This document shows positions 9,257 to 19,275 of a DNA stretch of 64,000 nucleotides, piece after piece. The notes under the pieces are model-generated. The model had not been told where the DNA came from and made no database searches. It saw only the letters and a program-made list of their open reading frames with translations. Source of the DNA: an uncultured Gemmatimonadales bacterium (GTDB lineage Bacteria > Gemmatimonadota > Gemmatimonadetes > JACCXV01 > JAHWKZ01); the NCBI GenBank assembly GCA_947259315.1, contig CAMYLR010000021.1:1-64000 (forward strand). The letters run 5' to 3'. A program made the position numbers and the translations under genes. Position 1 is the stretch's first letter. The number at the start of each line of letters is the position of its first letter.

Positions 9257-9826
9257 TTACTCCACGTCTCCCAGCGGGACCATGATGTGAGCGTACGGTG
9301 TTCCTGCCCACATGACCCACGGTCCACCCGTCGTGTAGTCTGTCGACAGAGCGTCATACGCGGTGGCATCGGGCACGATGATCATCAGGTGCGGACCGGT
9401 CTCGACCCAGTCCTCGGTCGGCCCTTCGGCATAGGGGTCGGTGTTGCTGGCCCCATCGTCGCCCTTCAGCATGTAGCCGATTCCGACCTTGTCGATCACG
9501 ACATCGGTCTTGGCTCCATACGCCTGGGCCCAGGCCATCCACGGTTCATCGAGGCACATCGGGCCAGACTCGATCCCTGGCGGCGGCGGCATGCAGGTCC
9601 ACCCGTTGGTGCCCTCCTTGAGCGTGTTGCCTTCCCAATCCATCACCGCCGCATCGGCCGTGATCGACTCCGGGCCCGCTCCGAGCGCCTCTTCGATGAC
9701 CGAGTAGGTCTCGGGCTCCTCGGCGTAGGCGGCCTGCTCTTCTTGCGCGATCGCCGGGCTGACGGCAAAGGCCACGAGCACCAAGCCGACGACCCCGATC
9801 CTAGTCCAGCGATCCATCAACACCAT
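9257..9826 (-). CDS. Secreted protein of unknown function
   Basis: Signal peptide MVLMDRWTRIGVVGLVLVAFAVSPAIAQ; directly downstream of TonB receptor gene. Confidence 0.65.
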   Translation of the reverse strand: MVLMDRWTRIGVVGLVLVAFAVSPAIAQEEQAAYAEEPETYSVIEEALGAGPESITADAAVMDWEGNTLKEGTNGWTCMPPPPGIESGPMCLDEPWMAWAQAYGAKTDVVIDKVGIGYMLKGDDGASNTDPYAEGPTEDWVETGPHLMIIVPDATAYDALSTDYTTGGPWVMWAGTPYAHIMVPLGDVE

Positions 9827-9851
9827 CTCCTCTCCTCCATTAGCCTGACAG

Positions 9852-12593
9852 TTACAGCGTTAGCCGGATCCGACCATAGTAGAAACCACCGTTGCTGCCG
9901 AACTGGGTGACCCGGCGGCTGTACACAAACCGCCCGTTCGACAGGTTGGCGTCCTTCTGATGCTCGTCCGGGAACGTGTTGAACAGGTTGTTGGCACCAA
10001 ACGCAACGCGGACACCCCTGGCGATCTCGTACGAGATATCCATGTCAAAGATCGTTTTGGCACCAAACGTCTCGTCGTTATCCGGGTTCGTCGGCCGATA
10101 CTCGATTTCGCCGAAGAACGCCGCCGCTCCGTACAAGCTGAGCGGCCCCTGCGTGTAACGCGCTGACAGGTTGAACTTCTCCGACGGCAACGCGCTCTCG
10201 AGCCGGTTACGCTCCTCGCGATTGAACAACGTCGACCGCACCGCGTCGAGGTCGCCACCGGCAAAGATCCGAGCCGTCTCGGCCGGCACGTTGGTCGACT
10301 GGACCTCGGTGTCGGTGAAGTTCAGTGAACCCGTCAGGTCCAGTGTCCCGAGTCCCACCTGGGTCGCGTAGGAGACCACGATGTCAACGCCCTGCGTCTC
10401 GGTGTCGACCGCGTTGGCGAAGAACTGCGCCGCGCCTACCCCATCACGCTCGAAGGGCTGCAGGATCTGAGCGACGATCGGGTCGCTGCTGTCGAACCGG
10501 CTGGTCAGCACGATCCGATCATCGATGTCGATGCGGTAAAAGTCAGCCGTGATCGACAGGTTCGGTTGCGGCCTGACAGTGACACCGGCGCTGATGTTGA
10601 CCGACGTCTCCTCCGCGAGGTCGGGAATGCCGAACGCCTTTGTCACCGGGCTCGCGTTGTTGCTCGTCAACACGCGTGTCGGCTCCAGTCCGTCAGGAGT
10701 CGTCAGGAACTGAATGCTGACGTTGTTGAACCAGAACTGCTGCAACGACGGAGCCCGGAAACCGTTGCTCACCGCACCGCGGATCCCTACCTCGGGGCTG
10801 AACTGATACCGGGCCGCGATCTTCCCGTTCACCGTGCTGCCGAAATCGCTGTAGTTCTCGAACCGGCCGCCGACATCGACAAGGAACTGTTCGCTGAGCT
10901 CTGTCTCCAGACCGATGTAACCGCCGATGCTGGTCCGGAACCGATCGACCTCGTTGCTTGGCTGGAAGCCGGGGAACACCTGAGAACCCGGGTCCTTCGG
11001 CTGTCCGTTGGGCAGCGTGACGAAATCGACGCCGGGCTCGTCTCCGCCGTTACCCAGCAGATACGACTCCGGTTGGCCGGCCTCGAGCTCGTAGTTCTCG
11101 AGACGGTACTCGCCGCCGACGACGAGCGCAGCCGACTTGACCGCACCACCGGTGTCGATCAACCGTACGATGTCGAGGTTCCCGACCGTCTGCTCGAACT
11201 TGAGCTCGCCGGCGTCAAAAGTCGTCGGGCTCGAAGGCCCGATCGAAGCGTTGTTCGAGTTCTCGACGTTGAACAGGAAGCTGTTCCGGCCATGGGTCAC
11301 GCTGAAGTCCATGTCCCATCCGTTCCTGGACCCACGCACGCCACCGCTGAGGTGGGCGTCGTTGATCTTGGGGTTGATCTGGGGCAAGAACCCGTTGGGG
11401 TAGATCTCCGGCACGACGCGCGCTTCCGAGTTGGGAAGTCGGTAGAAGCCGGTCGCAAACCCCTCGCGGTGCGACAAGCCGCCAAAGGCATAGACCTCGG
11501 CGTTGTCCGAGATCGGATAGACCGAGTTCCAGAACCCCATTCCGACCAGCGCCTCGCTCTGACCGGTCTTCATCGTGAAGTCGCGACGGGTGAGCCCACG
11601 CCGAGCGAGCTCGGCGTCGGTCGCCGCGGTGCCCTCGATGCCGGGGAAGATGTCGCCAGCCCACGGATCGGAACGATCGGTGCGGTTACGATCGAGGTAC
11701 ATCCCAGCGACGTTGAAATAGCCGTTGTCGCCGATCGAGAAGCCGTAGTTGGCGTCGACCTTTAGCTGCTCGCCGTCGCCCTCTCCGGTCCCACCACCCT
11801 GCACGTCGATCAACAGCGCATCGGTTTGATCCTCGAGCACGATATTGATGACACCCGAGATCGCATCCGATCCGTACTGGGCCGAGGCGCCGTCACGCAA
11901 CACCTCGATACGCTTGATCGCCGCTGTCGGAATACCGTTCAGATCGACGCCCACCGTGCCGCGGCCGAAGGTGCCGTTGACGTGCACCAGCGCACTCGGG
12001 TGACGCCGCTTTCCGTTGACCAGCACCAACACCTGATCCGGCCCCAGACCGCGCAGGCTGGCCGGGTTGATGTGATCGGTTCCGTCGGAAATCGTCTGAT
12101 GCGACGCGTTAAAGCTCGGTATCGCGACCGCTAGCAGCTGATTGACCTCGGTCTGACCGGAGATCTTGATCTCCTCCGATGACAGCACATCGACCGGTAC
12201 CGGCGTATCGACCTCGCTGCGCGTCGTGCGTGAGCCGATCGCCACGATCTGTTCAGCCAGCAGTGGCGCCGGGGCCAACGTGAAATCGACCGAGATCGTC
12301 TGGTCGGGTTCGACGATGACCTGTTGCTCGGCGGATTGGTGAGCGAACGAGCGCGCCCGGAGCGTGTAGACCCCCGACGGCGCCGAGAGCCGATACTCAC
12401 CGAGGTTGTTCGTCACCGCACCCCGAGCGGTACCGACGATCGATACGTCGGCGCCCGGAATCACTTCACCTTCTTCGGTACTGATTGTCCCTACGATGAC
12501 GCCTTGCTGGGCAAGCGCTTGGGTGGGTGCGAGTACTAAAAGGCTGGCGAAAACGACGTTCCAAAAGAGCGTCCCGAACGTTCGTCGTGTCAT
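9852..12593 (-). CDS. TonB-dependent receptor with carboxypeptidase-regulatory-like N-terminal domain
   Basis: GVIVGTISTEEGEVIPGADVSIVGTARGAVTNNLGEYRL; plug LRGLGPDQVLVLVNGKRRHPSALV...IKRIEVLRDGASAQYGSDAISGVINIVL; C-terminal barrel. Confidence 0.95.
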   Translation of the reverse strand: MTRRTFGTLFWNVVFASLLVLAPTQALAQQGVIVGTISTEEGEVIPGADVSIVGTARGAVTNNLGEYRLSAPSGVYTLRARSFAHQSAEQQVIVEPDQTISVDFTLAPAPLLAEQIVAIGSRTTRSEVDTPVPVDVLSSEEIKISGQTEVNQLLAVAIPSFNASHQTISDGTDHINPASLRGLGPDQVLVLVNGKRRHPSALVHVNGTFGRGTVGVDLNGIPTAAIKRIEVLRDGASAQYGSDAISGVINIVLEDQTDALLIDVQGGGTGEGDGEQLKVDANYGFSIGDNGYFNVAGMYLDRNRTDRSDPWAGDIFPGIEGTAATDAELARRGLTRRDFTMKTGQSEALVGMGFWNSVYPISDNAEVYAFGGLSHREGFATGFYRLPNSEARVVPEIYPNGFLPQINPKINDAHLSGGVRGSRNGWDMDFSVTHGRNSFLFNVENSNNASIGPSSPTTFDAGELKFEQTVGNLDIVRLIDTGGAVKSAALVVGGEYRLENYELEAGQPESYLLGNGGDEPGVDFVTLPNGQPKDPGSQVFPGFQPSNEVDRFRTSIGGYIGLETELSEQFLVDVGGRFENYSDFGSTVNGKIAARYQFSPEVGIRGAVSNGFRAPSLQQFWFNNVSIQFLTTPDGLEPTRVLTSNNASPVTKAFGIPDLAEETSVNISAGVTVRPQPNLSITADFYRIDIDDRIVLTSRFDSSDPIVAQILQPFERDGVGAAQFFANAVDTETQGVDIVVSYATQVGLGTLDLTGSLNFTDTEVQSTNVPAETARIFAGGDLDAVRSTLFNREERNRLESALPSEKFNLSARYTQGPLSLYGAAAFFGEIEYRPTNPDNDETFGAKTIFDMDISYEIARGVRVAFGANNLFNTFPDEHQKDANLSNGRFVYSRRVTQFGSNGGFYYGRIRLTL

Positions 12594-12638
12594 GAAAGCA
12601 CCTCCCGAGTGTACGACCCTTCTGTCAGATTGGCCTGA

Positions 12639-14819
12639 TTATGAACAGAAAGGCGTACTTGCGTCAAGAAACGCCCTAATGTCCACCGCAACAGCGCGAT
12701 CGGAGTAGGCAAAGACGGGGTTGACCTCGATCTCCGAGATTTCTGGGTGGGATTCGAAGCACGCCGCAAGGCTCAGGGCGAGATCGACGAGCGTCGCGTG
12801 GTGGGCTGGGGGGCGACCGCGGTAACCGCCGAGGATGGGCCCGACCGATGGGTCGCTGAACATCGTCGCGACCTCGCTGGCGGTCACTGGAAGGACCCGG
12901 ATCGCTGGATCACCGTACAACTCGACGGCCACGCCACCAGGGCCAACGACGACGACCGGACCGAACTCCGGATCGCGACGGACCCCGATTAGAAGCTCGG
13001 CGACCGGGGGCTCGAGCATCGCCGATACCAATGCGCCGCGAACGTCGGGCTCGAGGCCCCGCGAAGCGGCATACGCTCGCACCGCCGCGACGATTCGCGT
13101 GTACGCCTCGCTCGCCGCTTGGCCCCCGATCACGTCGAGCGCCACGCCACCAGCCTCGGTCTTGTGCGAGACGGTCGCCGAGACCACCCTGACCGCTACC
13201 GGGCCGTCGATATCGTCGGCCGCCCGGGCGGCTTCTTCCGGGGTTCGGCACCACGTCGCTGCGACAACCGGAACACCCGTCGCCGCGGCGAGCTCCCGCG
13301 CCTCGGGCTCGGTCAAAACGGTGCGCCCCTCGGTTCGCGCGGCGGCGATGACCGGTGATTCGGGCGCACTCGAATCTCGACCCCGCGGGGTCCAGCTCGC
13401 GATCAGGTCCGCGGACGATCCGTCGCCCAGGACCTGTCCGCAAAGCGAGGCCGAAGCGATCGCGCACACCGCGACCTCGAGCGAGTCGACGACCATGATG
13501 CCGGCGGCCAGCAACCGTTCGAGAGCCTCCGTTCGATGGGTAGCGAATAGAGTGTGAACGACGAGTGGCCGGCGAGCTTCGCGGACGATCTCGATCATCG
13601 CGCTGGCGGCGTCGGACTCCGGCTCGGCCAGCTCTTCGGCGAATCGAATCGCATAGCCGCCGAACAGTCCAGCGGTTAGAACACCGCCCACCGCGGGATC
13701 GTCATAGATCATCTTCAGGGTAGCAGTGAAGACCTCCGGCGATGTGTCTGCCGCGCCAGCCAAGTCGACCGGGTTGCGGACACTCGCCGCCGGGCCCAGC
13801 AGCGACCGCAGCCGGTCACGCGTTTTCTGCGACAGCTCGGCTCGCGGCACGTCGAGCGCGGACAACGCATCCGCCGCCAACGTCGCATGCCCGCCGCCAT
13901 CAGCCAGCACCGCAACGCCCGCACCCGAGGGGATCGGCGGTTGCTCGGCCAGCGTCATCCCTACCGGTAGCAGCTCATCGGTGCGCTCGACCTCGATCAC
14001 TCCCGCCTGCCGCATCGCCGCTCGAAATACCGGGTACGCGCCGGCAACTGCGCCAGTGTGCGATCGCGCCGCTTCGCGACCGGACTCGCGCCGGCCCCCT
14101 CGCAGCACCACGATCGGCTTTTTCCGGCTCACACGGGACGCCGTCTCGATGAACCGGCGCCCGTCTCGGAACCCTTCGACGTACATGAGGATCGCCTGAG
14201 TATGTGACTCGTCAGCCAGGTACTCGAGACACTCGTGAAAAGCGACATCACACTCGTTTCCTATCCCGACGTACACCGACACACCGCGCCCGAACGACGC
14301 CGCTTCGGTCATGAGCGCCAACCCGATGTTCCCGGATTGCGCGATGATCGCCAACCCACCGGCCGGTATCCCATCGGCGCCAACCAGGTTTAGTCCGATC
14401 GCTGTATTGAGGACTCCGGAAGTGTTAGGGCCAACGACACGAATCCCGTTGCCCTTCGCCACGGCAGCGATTTTCCGCTCGAGCGCCTCACCCTCTGGAC
14501 CCGATTCGCGGAATCCGACCGCCGGTACGACCGCGCCGCGAATCCCTGCTTCGCCGCATTGTTCGAGAATCCCCGGCACGGTTTCCGCACGGGTCGCGAT
14601 AAAGGCCAGGTCGGGCGAGTCATCAAGTCGATCGATCGAGGTCGCGACCGGAAAGCCCAAGATTTCGCCGCCCTCCGGGTGTACGGGGTAGACCCCGCCC
14701 CCAAAGCCCGCTCGCTGAAGCGCGCGGACGACCTGGAAGCCACGCTTTTTGGCGCTCCGAGATGCGCCGATCACCGCCACCGAGCGCGGCTCGAAAATCG
14801 CTTGGAGTGAGTTTGTCAC
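12639..14819 (-). CDS. ADP-forming acetate/acyl-CoA ligase family protein (CoA-binding plus ATP-grasp)
   Basis: IFEPRSVAVIGASRSAKKRGFQVVRALQRAGF; SQSGNIGLALMTEAASFGRGVSVYVGIGNECD; ATP-grasp C-terminus GPVAVRVVSATVSHKTEAGGVALD. Confidence 0.9.
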   Translation of the reverse strand: MTNSLQAIFEPRSVAVIGASRSAKKRGFQVVRALQRAGFGGGVYPVHPEGGEILGFPVATSIDRLDDSPDLAFIATRAETVPGILEQCGEAGIRGAVVPAVGFRESGPEGEALERKIAAVAKGNGIRVVGPNTSGVLNTAIGLNLVGADGIPAGGLAIIAQSGNIGLALMTEAASFGRGVSVYVGIGNECDVAFHECLEYLADESHTQAILMYVEGFRDGRRFIETASRVSRKKPIVVLRGGRRESGREAARSHTGAVAGAYPVFRAAMRQAGVIEVERTDELLPVGMTLAEQPPIPSGAGVAVLADGGGHATLAADALSALDVPRAELSQKTRDRLRSLLGPAASVRNPVDLAGAADTSPEVFTATLKMIYDDPAVGGVLTAGLFGGYAIRFAEELAEPESDAASAMIEIVREARRPLVVHTLFATHRTEALERLLAAGIMVVDSLEVAVCAIASASLCGQVLGDGSSADLIASWTPRGRDSSAPESPVIAAARTEGRTVLTEPEARELAAATGVPVVAATWCRTPEEAARAADDIDGPVAVRVVSATVSHKTEAGGVALDVIGGQAASEAYTRIVAAVRAYAASRGLEPDVRGALVSAMLEPPVAELLIGVRRDPEFGPVVVVGPGGVAVELYGDPAIRVLPVTASEVATMFSDPSVGPILGGYRGRPPAHHATLVDLALSLAACFESHPEISEIEVNPVFAYSDRAVAVDIRAFLDASTPFCS

Positions 14820-14848
14820 ATCGTCCCGATCGGGCGGCTCGTGTCGAG

Positions 14849-15343
14849 CTACTCGACGCGCTCCCAGTGGTCGACGAACTCGCCTTCCACGGTGGCGGTG
14901 AGTCTGTCGCCTTCGAACACGGCGTGCGGTTCGTCGAACAACGGCAGGTCGAACTCGATCCTGCCGTCCTCGATGTTGACCGAGCTGCCTCCGCTAACCT
15001 GAGAGAAATCGTAGGTCAAGCCTGCGCCGCCGATCTCATCGTTCGCCATATGGAAGACGTTCGTCTCGGAGTACCCGTCTTCGGTCAGCGTGTACTTCCG
15101 AACCGTGGAAATGGAAGTGGTTTTCCCCTCCGCATCCTTCCAATAGATATTGAAGTTCCGAAAGGTCTTTGTGTATGTGATCAGACCGTCGAGAGCCGGT
15201 GGTTCGATCCGGGTCCCGTCCGGAAGATCACGCGCGACCAGCCGGTACGTCCCCTCGATGCTCGGAGCCTGGGCCGCTACCGGGGCTTCCGAGATCACGA
15301 GAAACACCAGAGACAGAGCGACAACCCCCAAGAGCTGCTTCAT
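14849..15343 (-). CDS. Secreted lipocalin-like protein
   Basis: Signal peptide MKQLLGVVALSLVFLVISEAPVAAQAPSIEGTYRLVARDLPDGT; short beta-rich protein. Confidence 0.6.
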   Translation of the reverse strand: MKQLLGVVALSLVFLVISEAPVAAQAPSIEGTYRLVARDLPDGTRIEPPALDGLITYTKTFRNFNIYWKDAEGKTTSISTVRKYTLTEDGYSETNVFHMANDEIGGAGLTYDFSQVSGGSSVNIEDGRIEFDLPLFDEPHAVFEGDRLTATVEGEFVDHWERVE

Positions 15344-15387
15344 GTCCAACCTCCAAGTTGACCCCCCAAAAAAAACAACTGAAGAAA

Positions 15388-16176
15388 CTAATCCCCGGTG
15401 AACCGCGGCGGCCGCTTCTCGCTGAAGGCACGTTGACCCTCCTCCCAATCGGCTGACGCCAGACAATCGAGCAGCGCCTCGGCTTCGAGCGACAACGCGG
15501 TTTCCGCATCGACGTGACGCGCTTTGTCCAGCAGACGCTTGACCAACGTCAGCGACAACGGCGCCCGGGTCGCCAGCTCCGTGGCCAGCGAATGGGCCAC
15601 CCCAAGCACCCGATCGGCGGGTACGGCCCGGTTAGCGAGCCCCATCTCGGCGGCGTCCCGACCGGAGAAGAAATCGGCCAACATCAGCAGCTCCTTAGCC
15701 CGTGTCAGCCCGATCCGCTGGACCAGCGTGTAGGTCGTCCCGCCGCCCACAAACGTCCCAAAAGCCAGCTCGGGGAACCGCAGCTTGGCATCTTCGGCGA
15801 CGATCACGAGATCGCAAGCCAGCGCCAGCTCCAGGCCGGCACCCACCGCCGCGCCGTTGACGGCCGCCACGATCGGCTTCGACAGAAGCTGCAATCGCCG
15901 GTGCACACGTTGGCCGACTTCGACGTACGCTCCGCGCGAGCCGGCGGTGTCTCCCGCACCATGTTCCTTCAAATCCGCCCCGGCGCAGAACGCCCGCCCG
16001 GCACCGGTCAGAATTACCGCGCGCACGGTGGCGTCGGTCTCGATCGCGTCAAGCGCGTCCGTCAGCTCGTCGTACAGCGGCAAGCTGACCGCATTCAGGC
16101 GATCGGGGCGGTTGAGCGTGATCGTCGCGACCGCACCCGTCGTTTCGACGACTACTGGGCTGGACGCCGAAGTCAC
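15388..16176 (-). CDS. Enoyl-CoA hydratase/isomerase family protein
   Basis: ITLNRPDRLNAVSLPLYDELTDAL, GAGRAFCAGADLKE, KPIVAAVNGAAVGAGLELALACDLVI; GTG start. Confidence 0.95.
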   Translation of the reverse strand: MTSASSPVVVETTGAVATITLNRPDRLNAVSLPLYDELTDALDAIETDATVRAVILTGAGRAFCAGADLKEHGAGDTAGSRGAYVEVGQRVHRRLQLLSKPIVAAVNGAAVGAGLELALACDLVIVAEDAKLRFPELAFGTFVGGGTTYTLVQRIGLTRAKELLMLADFFSGRDAAEMGLANRAVPADRVLGVAHSLATELATRAPLSLTLVKRLLDKARHVDAETALSLEAEALLDCLASADWEEGQRAFSEKRPPRFTGD

Positions 16177-16186
16177 GGCAGCGCGA

Positions 16187-16960
16187 CTACGACTCCGCCG
16201 GCACCGGCTTACGGAACTTGAGCAGGTACCGATCCATCTTGTAGCGCCCTTCCTGGAAGCCTGACACGCTGTGGTCATCGTCCGGGTTGGCCAGCATGTC
16301 CGACGTCTCGGCGAGCTCGAAGCCACCGTTTTGGAAGTCCTCGATCACTTGAGCGGCGTTGAGACGGTGCGTCTCTTCATCCCATCCCGGCCGGTCCGTA
16401 GCGACATCGACGAGCCCCACGACCCCACCCGGTTTCAAGCACCGAAGCAGGTGGGCCACGGTTTCCTCGCGCGAGTACTCTTCGAACACCCACTCGACGT
16501 CGTGGTAGTTGCGGACAACGACCACCGCGTCCAGGCTGGCGTCCGGAACGCCCGCGAACCGAGATACGATCTCGACGTTGTCGAGACCACGCTCCTCGAC
16601 GCGCTTGCGAAGGGTGACATCGATCGCTTCTGGAACTCCCTGAAACGTCAGCCCCTCGATGAACTCGAGAATGCTCACCACGCGCCCTTCCTCACCGACG
16701 AGCCTGGACAACAGGTGGGTGTTGTAACCCGTCCCAGGGTAGGCATCTCCAACGGTCATCCCGGGCTGGATCCCGACCCAACTGTAAACGTCGATCGGCT
16801 TGCGGTACTCGTCTTGGTTCCGCTCGGCCTCGGTTCGGAGCTCGTCGTCGAGGACCGAAGCGTCCAGCGACACCATCTCCTCTTGACCCGACGCGACACC
16901 ACCGGCGACAAACAACACCAGCAGCGCCAGCGGGAGTGATCTGCGGTACAGAACCTTCAT
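16187..16960 (-). CDS. Secreted class I SAM-dependent methyltransferase-like protein
   Basis: Signal peptide; GMTVGDAYPGTGYNTHLLSRLVGEEGRVVSIL; RCLKPGGVVGLVDVATDRPG. Confidence 0.75.
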   Translation of the reverse strand: MKVLYRRSLPLALLVLFVAGGVASGQEEMVSLDASVLDDELRTEAERNQDEYRKPIDVYSWVGIQPGMTVGDAYPGTGYNTHLLSRLVGEEGRVVSILEFIEGLTFQGVPEAIDVTLRKRVEERGLDNVEIVSRFAGVPDASLDAVVVVRNYHDVEWVFEEYSREETVAHLLRCLKPGGVVGLVDVATDRPGWDEETHRLNAAQVIEDFQNGGFELAETSDMLANPDDDHSVSGFQEGRYKMDRYLLKFRKPVPAES

Positions 16961-16988
16961 GCTGTTGCCTCCTTGTATTGAACCAGCT

Positions 16989-18365
16989 TCACGCTTCGAC
17001 CACCTCTACACGCAGACGCGACTCGATCTGATCACGATCAATCAGCGCCGGCCAAAAAGCGACGATCTCTTGGACCCGTGGACGGCCGCCGGCGAAACCG
17101 GTGACGCTTGGCGGGCCCGATAGTATCAGCGGCGCGATCTCACGCGTAAACCGGTCGACCGGCGCGCGCTCGGCCGCTCTCACCGCGACCCGAAGCTCGA
17201 CCTCGGGAACGTCTTCCGCCGGCGGTCCGACCAGCGCGCCATGAGTCGCGTTCCAGCCGACGAATTCGGTGCGAATGACATCGAACGCCAACCCCAATCG
17301 GTCCAGCCGCTCGCGCAGCACCTGATCCGCGCGTTGCGCTTTTGCGACCGCATCAGGCCAGCCGTAGACCAGCGTTCCCACCGCCTTGTAGCCGGCGTTG
17401 TAGCTGATCGACACCTTGAGCTGATCGGTCCGCGGTGCCCCCTTTACGCCCGAGACCTTGACCCGATCTGGTCCGTCGGCGTCGAGCGAGATCGTCGTAA
17501 AGTCAGCCACACCATCGGGCGTGATGTACTCGCAAGGGTCACCCATCTCGTACAGGATCTGTTCCTTCACGATCGCCGGTGTGATGCGGCCACCGGTGCC
17601 GTCGTGCTTGGTGAGAACGAAGGTCCCGCCCGACTCTGCCTCTACGATCGGATACCCGATGTCGGCTAGATCGGGGATCGATTCCCAGTCGACCAGACAG
17701 TTACCGCCCGACGCCTGCGCGCCACACTCGTTGATGTGACCGGCGACGATGCCGTGCGCGATCCGGTCCCACTCGTCCGGCGCCCAGCCAAACTCGTGGA
17801 TCATCGGTCCGTACGTGAGCGCGGTATCGGTCGATCGGCCCGTCACCACCACCCGTGCGTCCTGTTTCAACGCTTCGACGATCGGTGCGGCGCCGATGTA
17901 GGCGTTGGCGCTTTGGACTCTATTGAGCACCTCCGAAAGCGGACGACCGTCGTCCATGTTGGTGAGCGCGTGTCCATCGTCGATCAGCTCGCCCAAGCGA
18001 TCGAGCATGTCGTCGCCGATCACGGTGCCGATTCTGACTCGCCCGCCGACGCCGGCCTCGCGCGCCGCCTCCATCAATCCGTCGCGGCACGCCTCGATGT
18101 TGACGCCGCCGGCGTTCGACAACACGCGGATGTCGCGCTCCACGATGTCGGGGAAGATCTCCTGCAGCAGCGGAACGAAGTCACGAGCGTATCCTTGCGA
18201 CGGATCGCGTGAACGCTGTTTTTGCATGATCGACATGGTGACTTCGGCGAGGTAATCGAGCATCAGGTAGTCGATCGGTCCACGGCGAACCTGCTCGATC
18301 GGGGCGTCCAGCCGGTCGCCCCAAAACCCCTGGCCACAAGCGATGCGGATCGTGTCGCGACCCAT
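16989..18365 (-). CDS. AtuA/DUF1446 family protein (acyclic terpene utilization)
   Basis: [42 protein letters not shown]...[17 protein letters not shown]. Confidence 0.93.
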   Translation of the reverse strand: MGRDTIRIACGQGFWGDRLDAPIEQVRRGPIDYLMLDYLAEVTMSIMQKQRSRDPSQGYARDFVPLLQEIFPDIVERDIRVLSNAGGVNIEACRDGLMEAAREAGVGGRVRIGTVIGDDMLDRLGELIDDGHALTNMDDGRPLSEVLNRVQSANAYIGAAPIVEALKQDARVVVTGRSTDTALTYGPMIHEFGWAPDEWDRIAHGIVAGHINECGAQASGGNCLVDWESIPDLADIGYPIVEAESGGTFVLTKHDGTGGRITPAIVKEQILYEMGDPCEYITPDGVADFTTISLDADGPDRVKVSGVKGAPRTDQLKVSISYNAGYKAVGTLVYGWPDAVAKAQRADQVLRERLDRLGLAFDVIRTEFVGWNATHGALVGPPAEDVPEVELRVAVRAAERAPVDRFTREIAPLILSGPPSVTGFAGGRPRVQEIVAFWPALIDRDQIESRLRVEVVEA

Positions 18366-18412
18366 GAGTGGCGAAGCTATACCCGCCTATTCAGCTACGC
18401 GAAGGACTTTCT

Positions 18413-18562
18413 TCAGGGCGAGGGCTCAGCGGCGACCGTGTCGACCGGTGCGGGCGCCCACGGCCCGCGCTGAAACTGCGGTCGCGGCCACAACATCCCA
18501 CCGACGACGATGGCAAACGCCGCGACCACGACGAGGATTACGAGGATCATTCGTTTCGACAT
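18413..18562 (-). CDS. 49-aa putative single-TM protein in Mo-oxidoreductase operon
   Basis: MSKRMILVILVVVAAFAIVVGGMLWPRPQFQRGPWAPAPVDTVAAEPSP*; ATGA overlap with upstream stop; absent from ORF track. Confidence 0.6.
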   Translation of the reverse strand: MSKRMILVILVVVAAFAIVVGGMLWPRPQFQRGPWAPAPVDTVAAEPSP

Positions 18563-19275
18563 CAGAGACCGGCGTACCAGTCGTACCCCCGGTCCTCCCA
18601 GTAGCCACCGGTGCGGTGCGACAGAAAGTTGATCTCGGTCAGGTACTTCACGCTCTTGTAGCCGTATTTGAGGCTCGAGTACAACCGCGCCGGCGCGCCG
18701 TGACCGGGACCGAGCAACGCGCCGTTCATGCCGACAGCGATGAGTGTCTGCGGGTGGAGCGCGGTCTCACGGTCCCAGCTCGACCAGTAACCGTCATCGA
18801 ACGAGCGGAAGTCGACGTACTTCACCGCCGGGTCGATGTTGACCAGCTCGGCCAGGTGCGAGAGCTGAACGCCGCTCCACTCGGCCACACCCGTCCAACC
18901 CTCGATGCAGTAGTGACGCACCCGCGTTGTCGTCATCGGCATCTTCAACAGATCGTCCAGCGACAACGACAGCGGTCGCCCGACCATTCCGCCGATGTCG
19001 AGCCGCCACGCAGCGGTGTCGGTCATCGGAACGGAGTCGCTGATGTAGTACGTCGGGAACGTCGCCGTCTCGCTCCCGGGCGGGTAGAGCTTGGCGCTGC
19101 GTCTGGGCGTCGTCAGCGCTTTCTGCAGCACCTCGTTCGGGTTCCACCACCACTGCAAGACGTCCTCGAAGGGTCCGCCGCGCCAGCCGCAGCCAGCGGT
19201 CCACAGACCGAGTGCGCTCGCGCCGGCCAGCTTCAGGAACTGCCGTCGATCGGACTCGCGCCGCTTACTCTCCAT
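18562..19275 (-). CDS. Sulfite-oxidase-like molybdopterin-dependent oxidoreductase
   Basis: RRQFLKLAGASALGLWTAG leader; LDIGGMVGRPLSLSLDDLLKMP...VRHYCIEGWTGVAEWSGVQLSHL Mo-ligand Cys motif. Confidence 0.9.
   Translation of the reverse strand: MESKRRESDRRQFLKLAGASALGLWTAGCGWRGGPFEDVLQWWWNPNEVLQKALTTPRRSAKLYPPGSETATFPTYYISDSVPMTDTAAWRLDIGGMVGRPLSLSLDDLLKMPMTTTRVRHYCIEGWTGVAEWSGVQLSHLAELVNIDPAVKYVDFRSFDDGYWSSWDRETALHPQTLIAVGMNGALLGPGHGAPARLYSSLKYGYKSVKYLTEINFLSHRTGGYWEDRGYDWYAGL

Noticed and set aside
9164-9257. Imperfect GGGGcCGGC...GCCGaCCCC hairpin between convergent genes as a terminator
   Set aside because: No adjacent T-tract and one mismatch; not strong enough to annotate.
10566-11765. 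399-aa plus-strand ORF
   Set aside because: Antisense to a well-supported TonB receptor; Arg/Val/Asp-rich shadow ORF typical of high GC.
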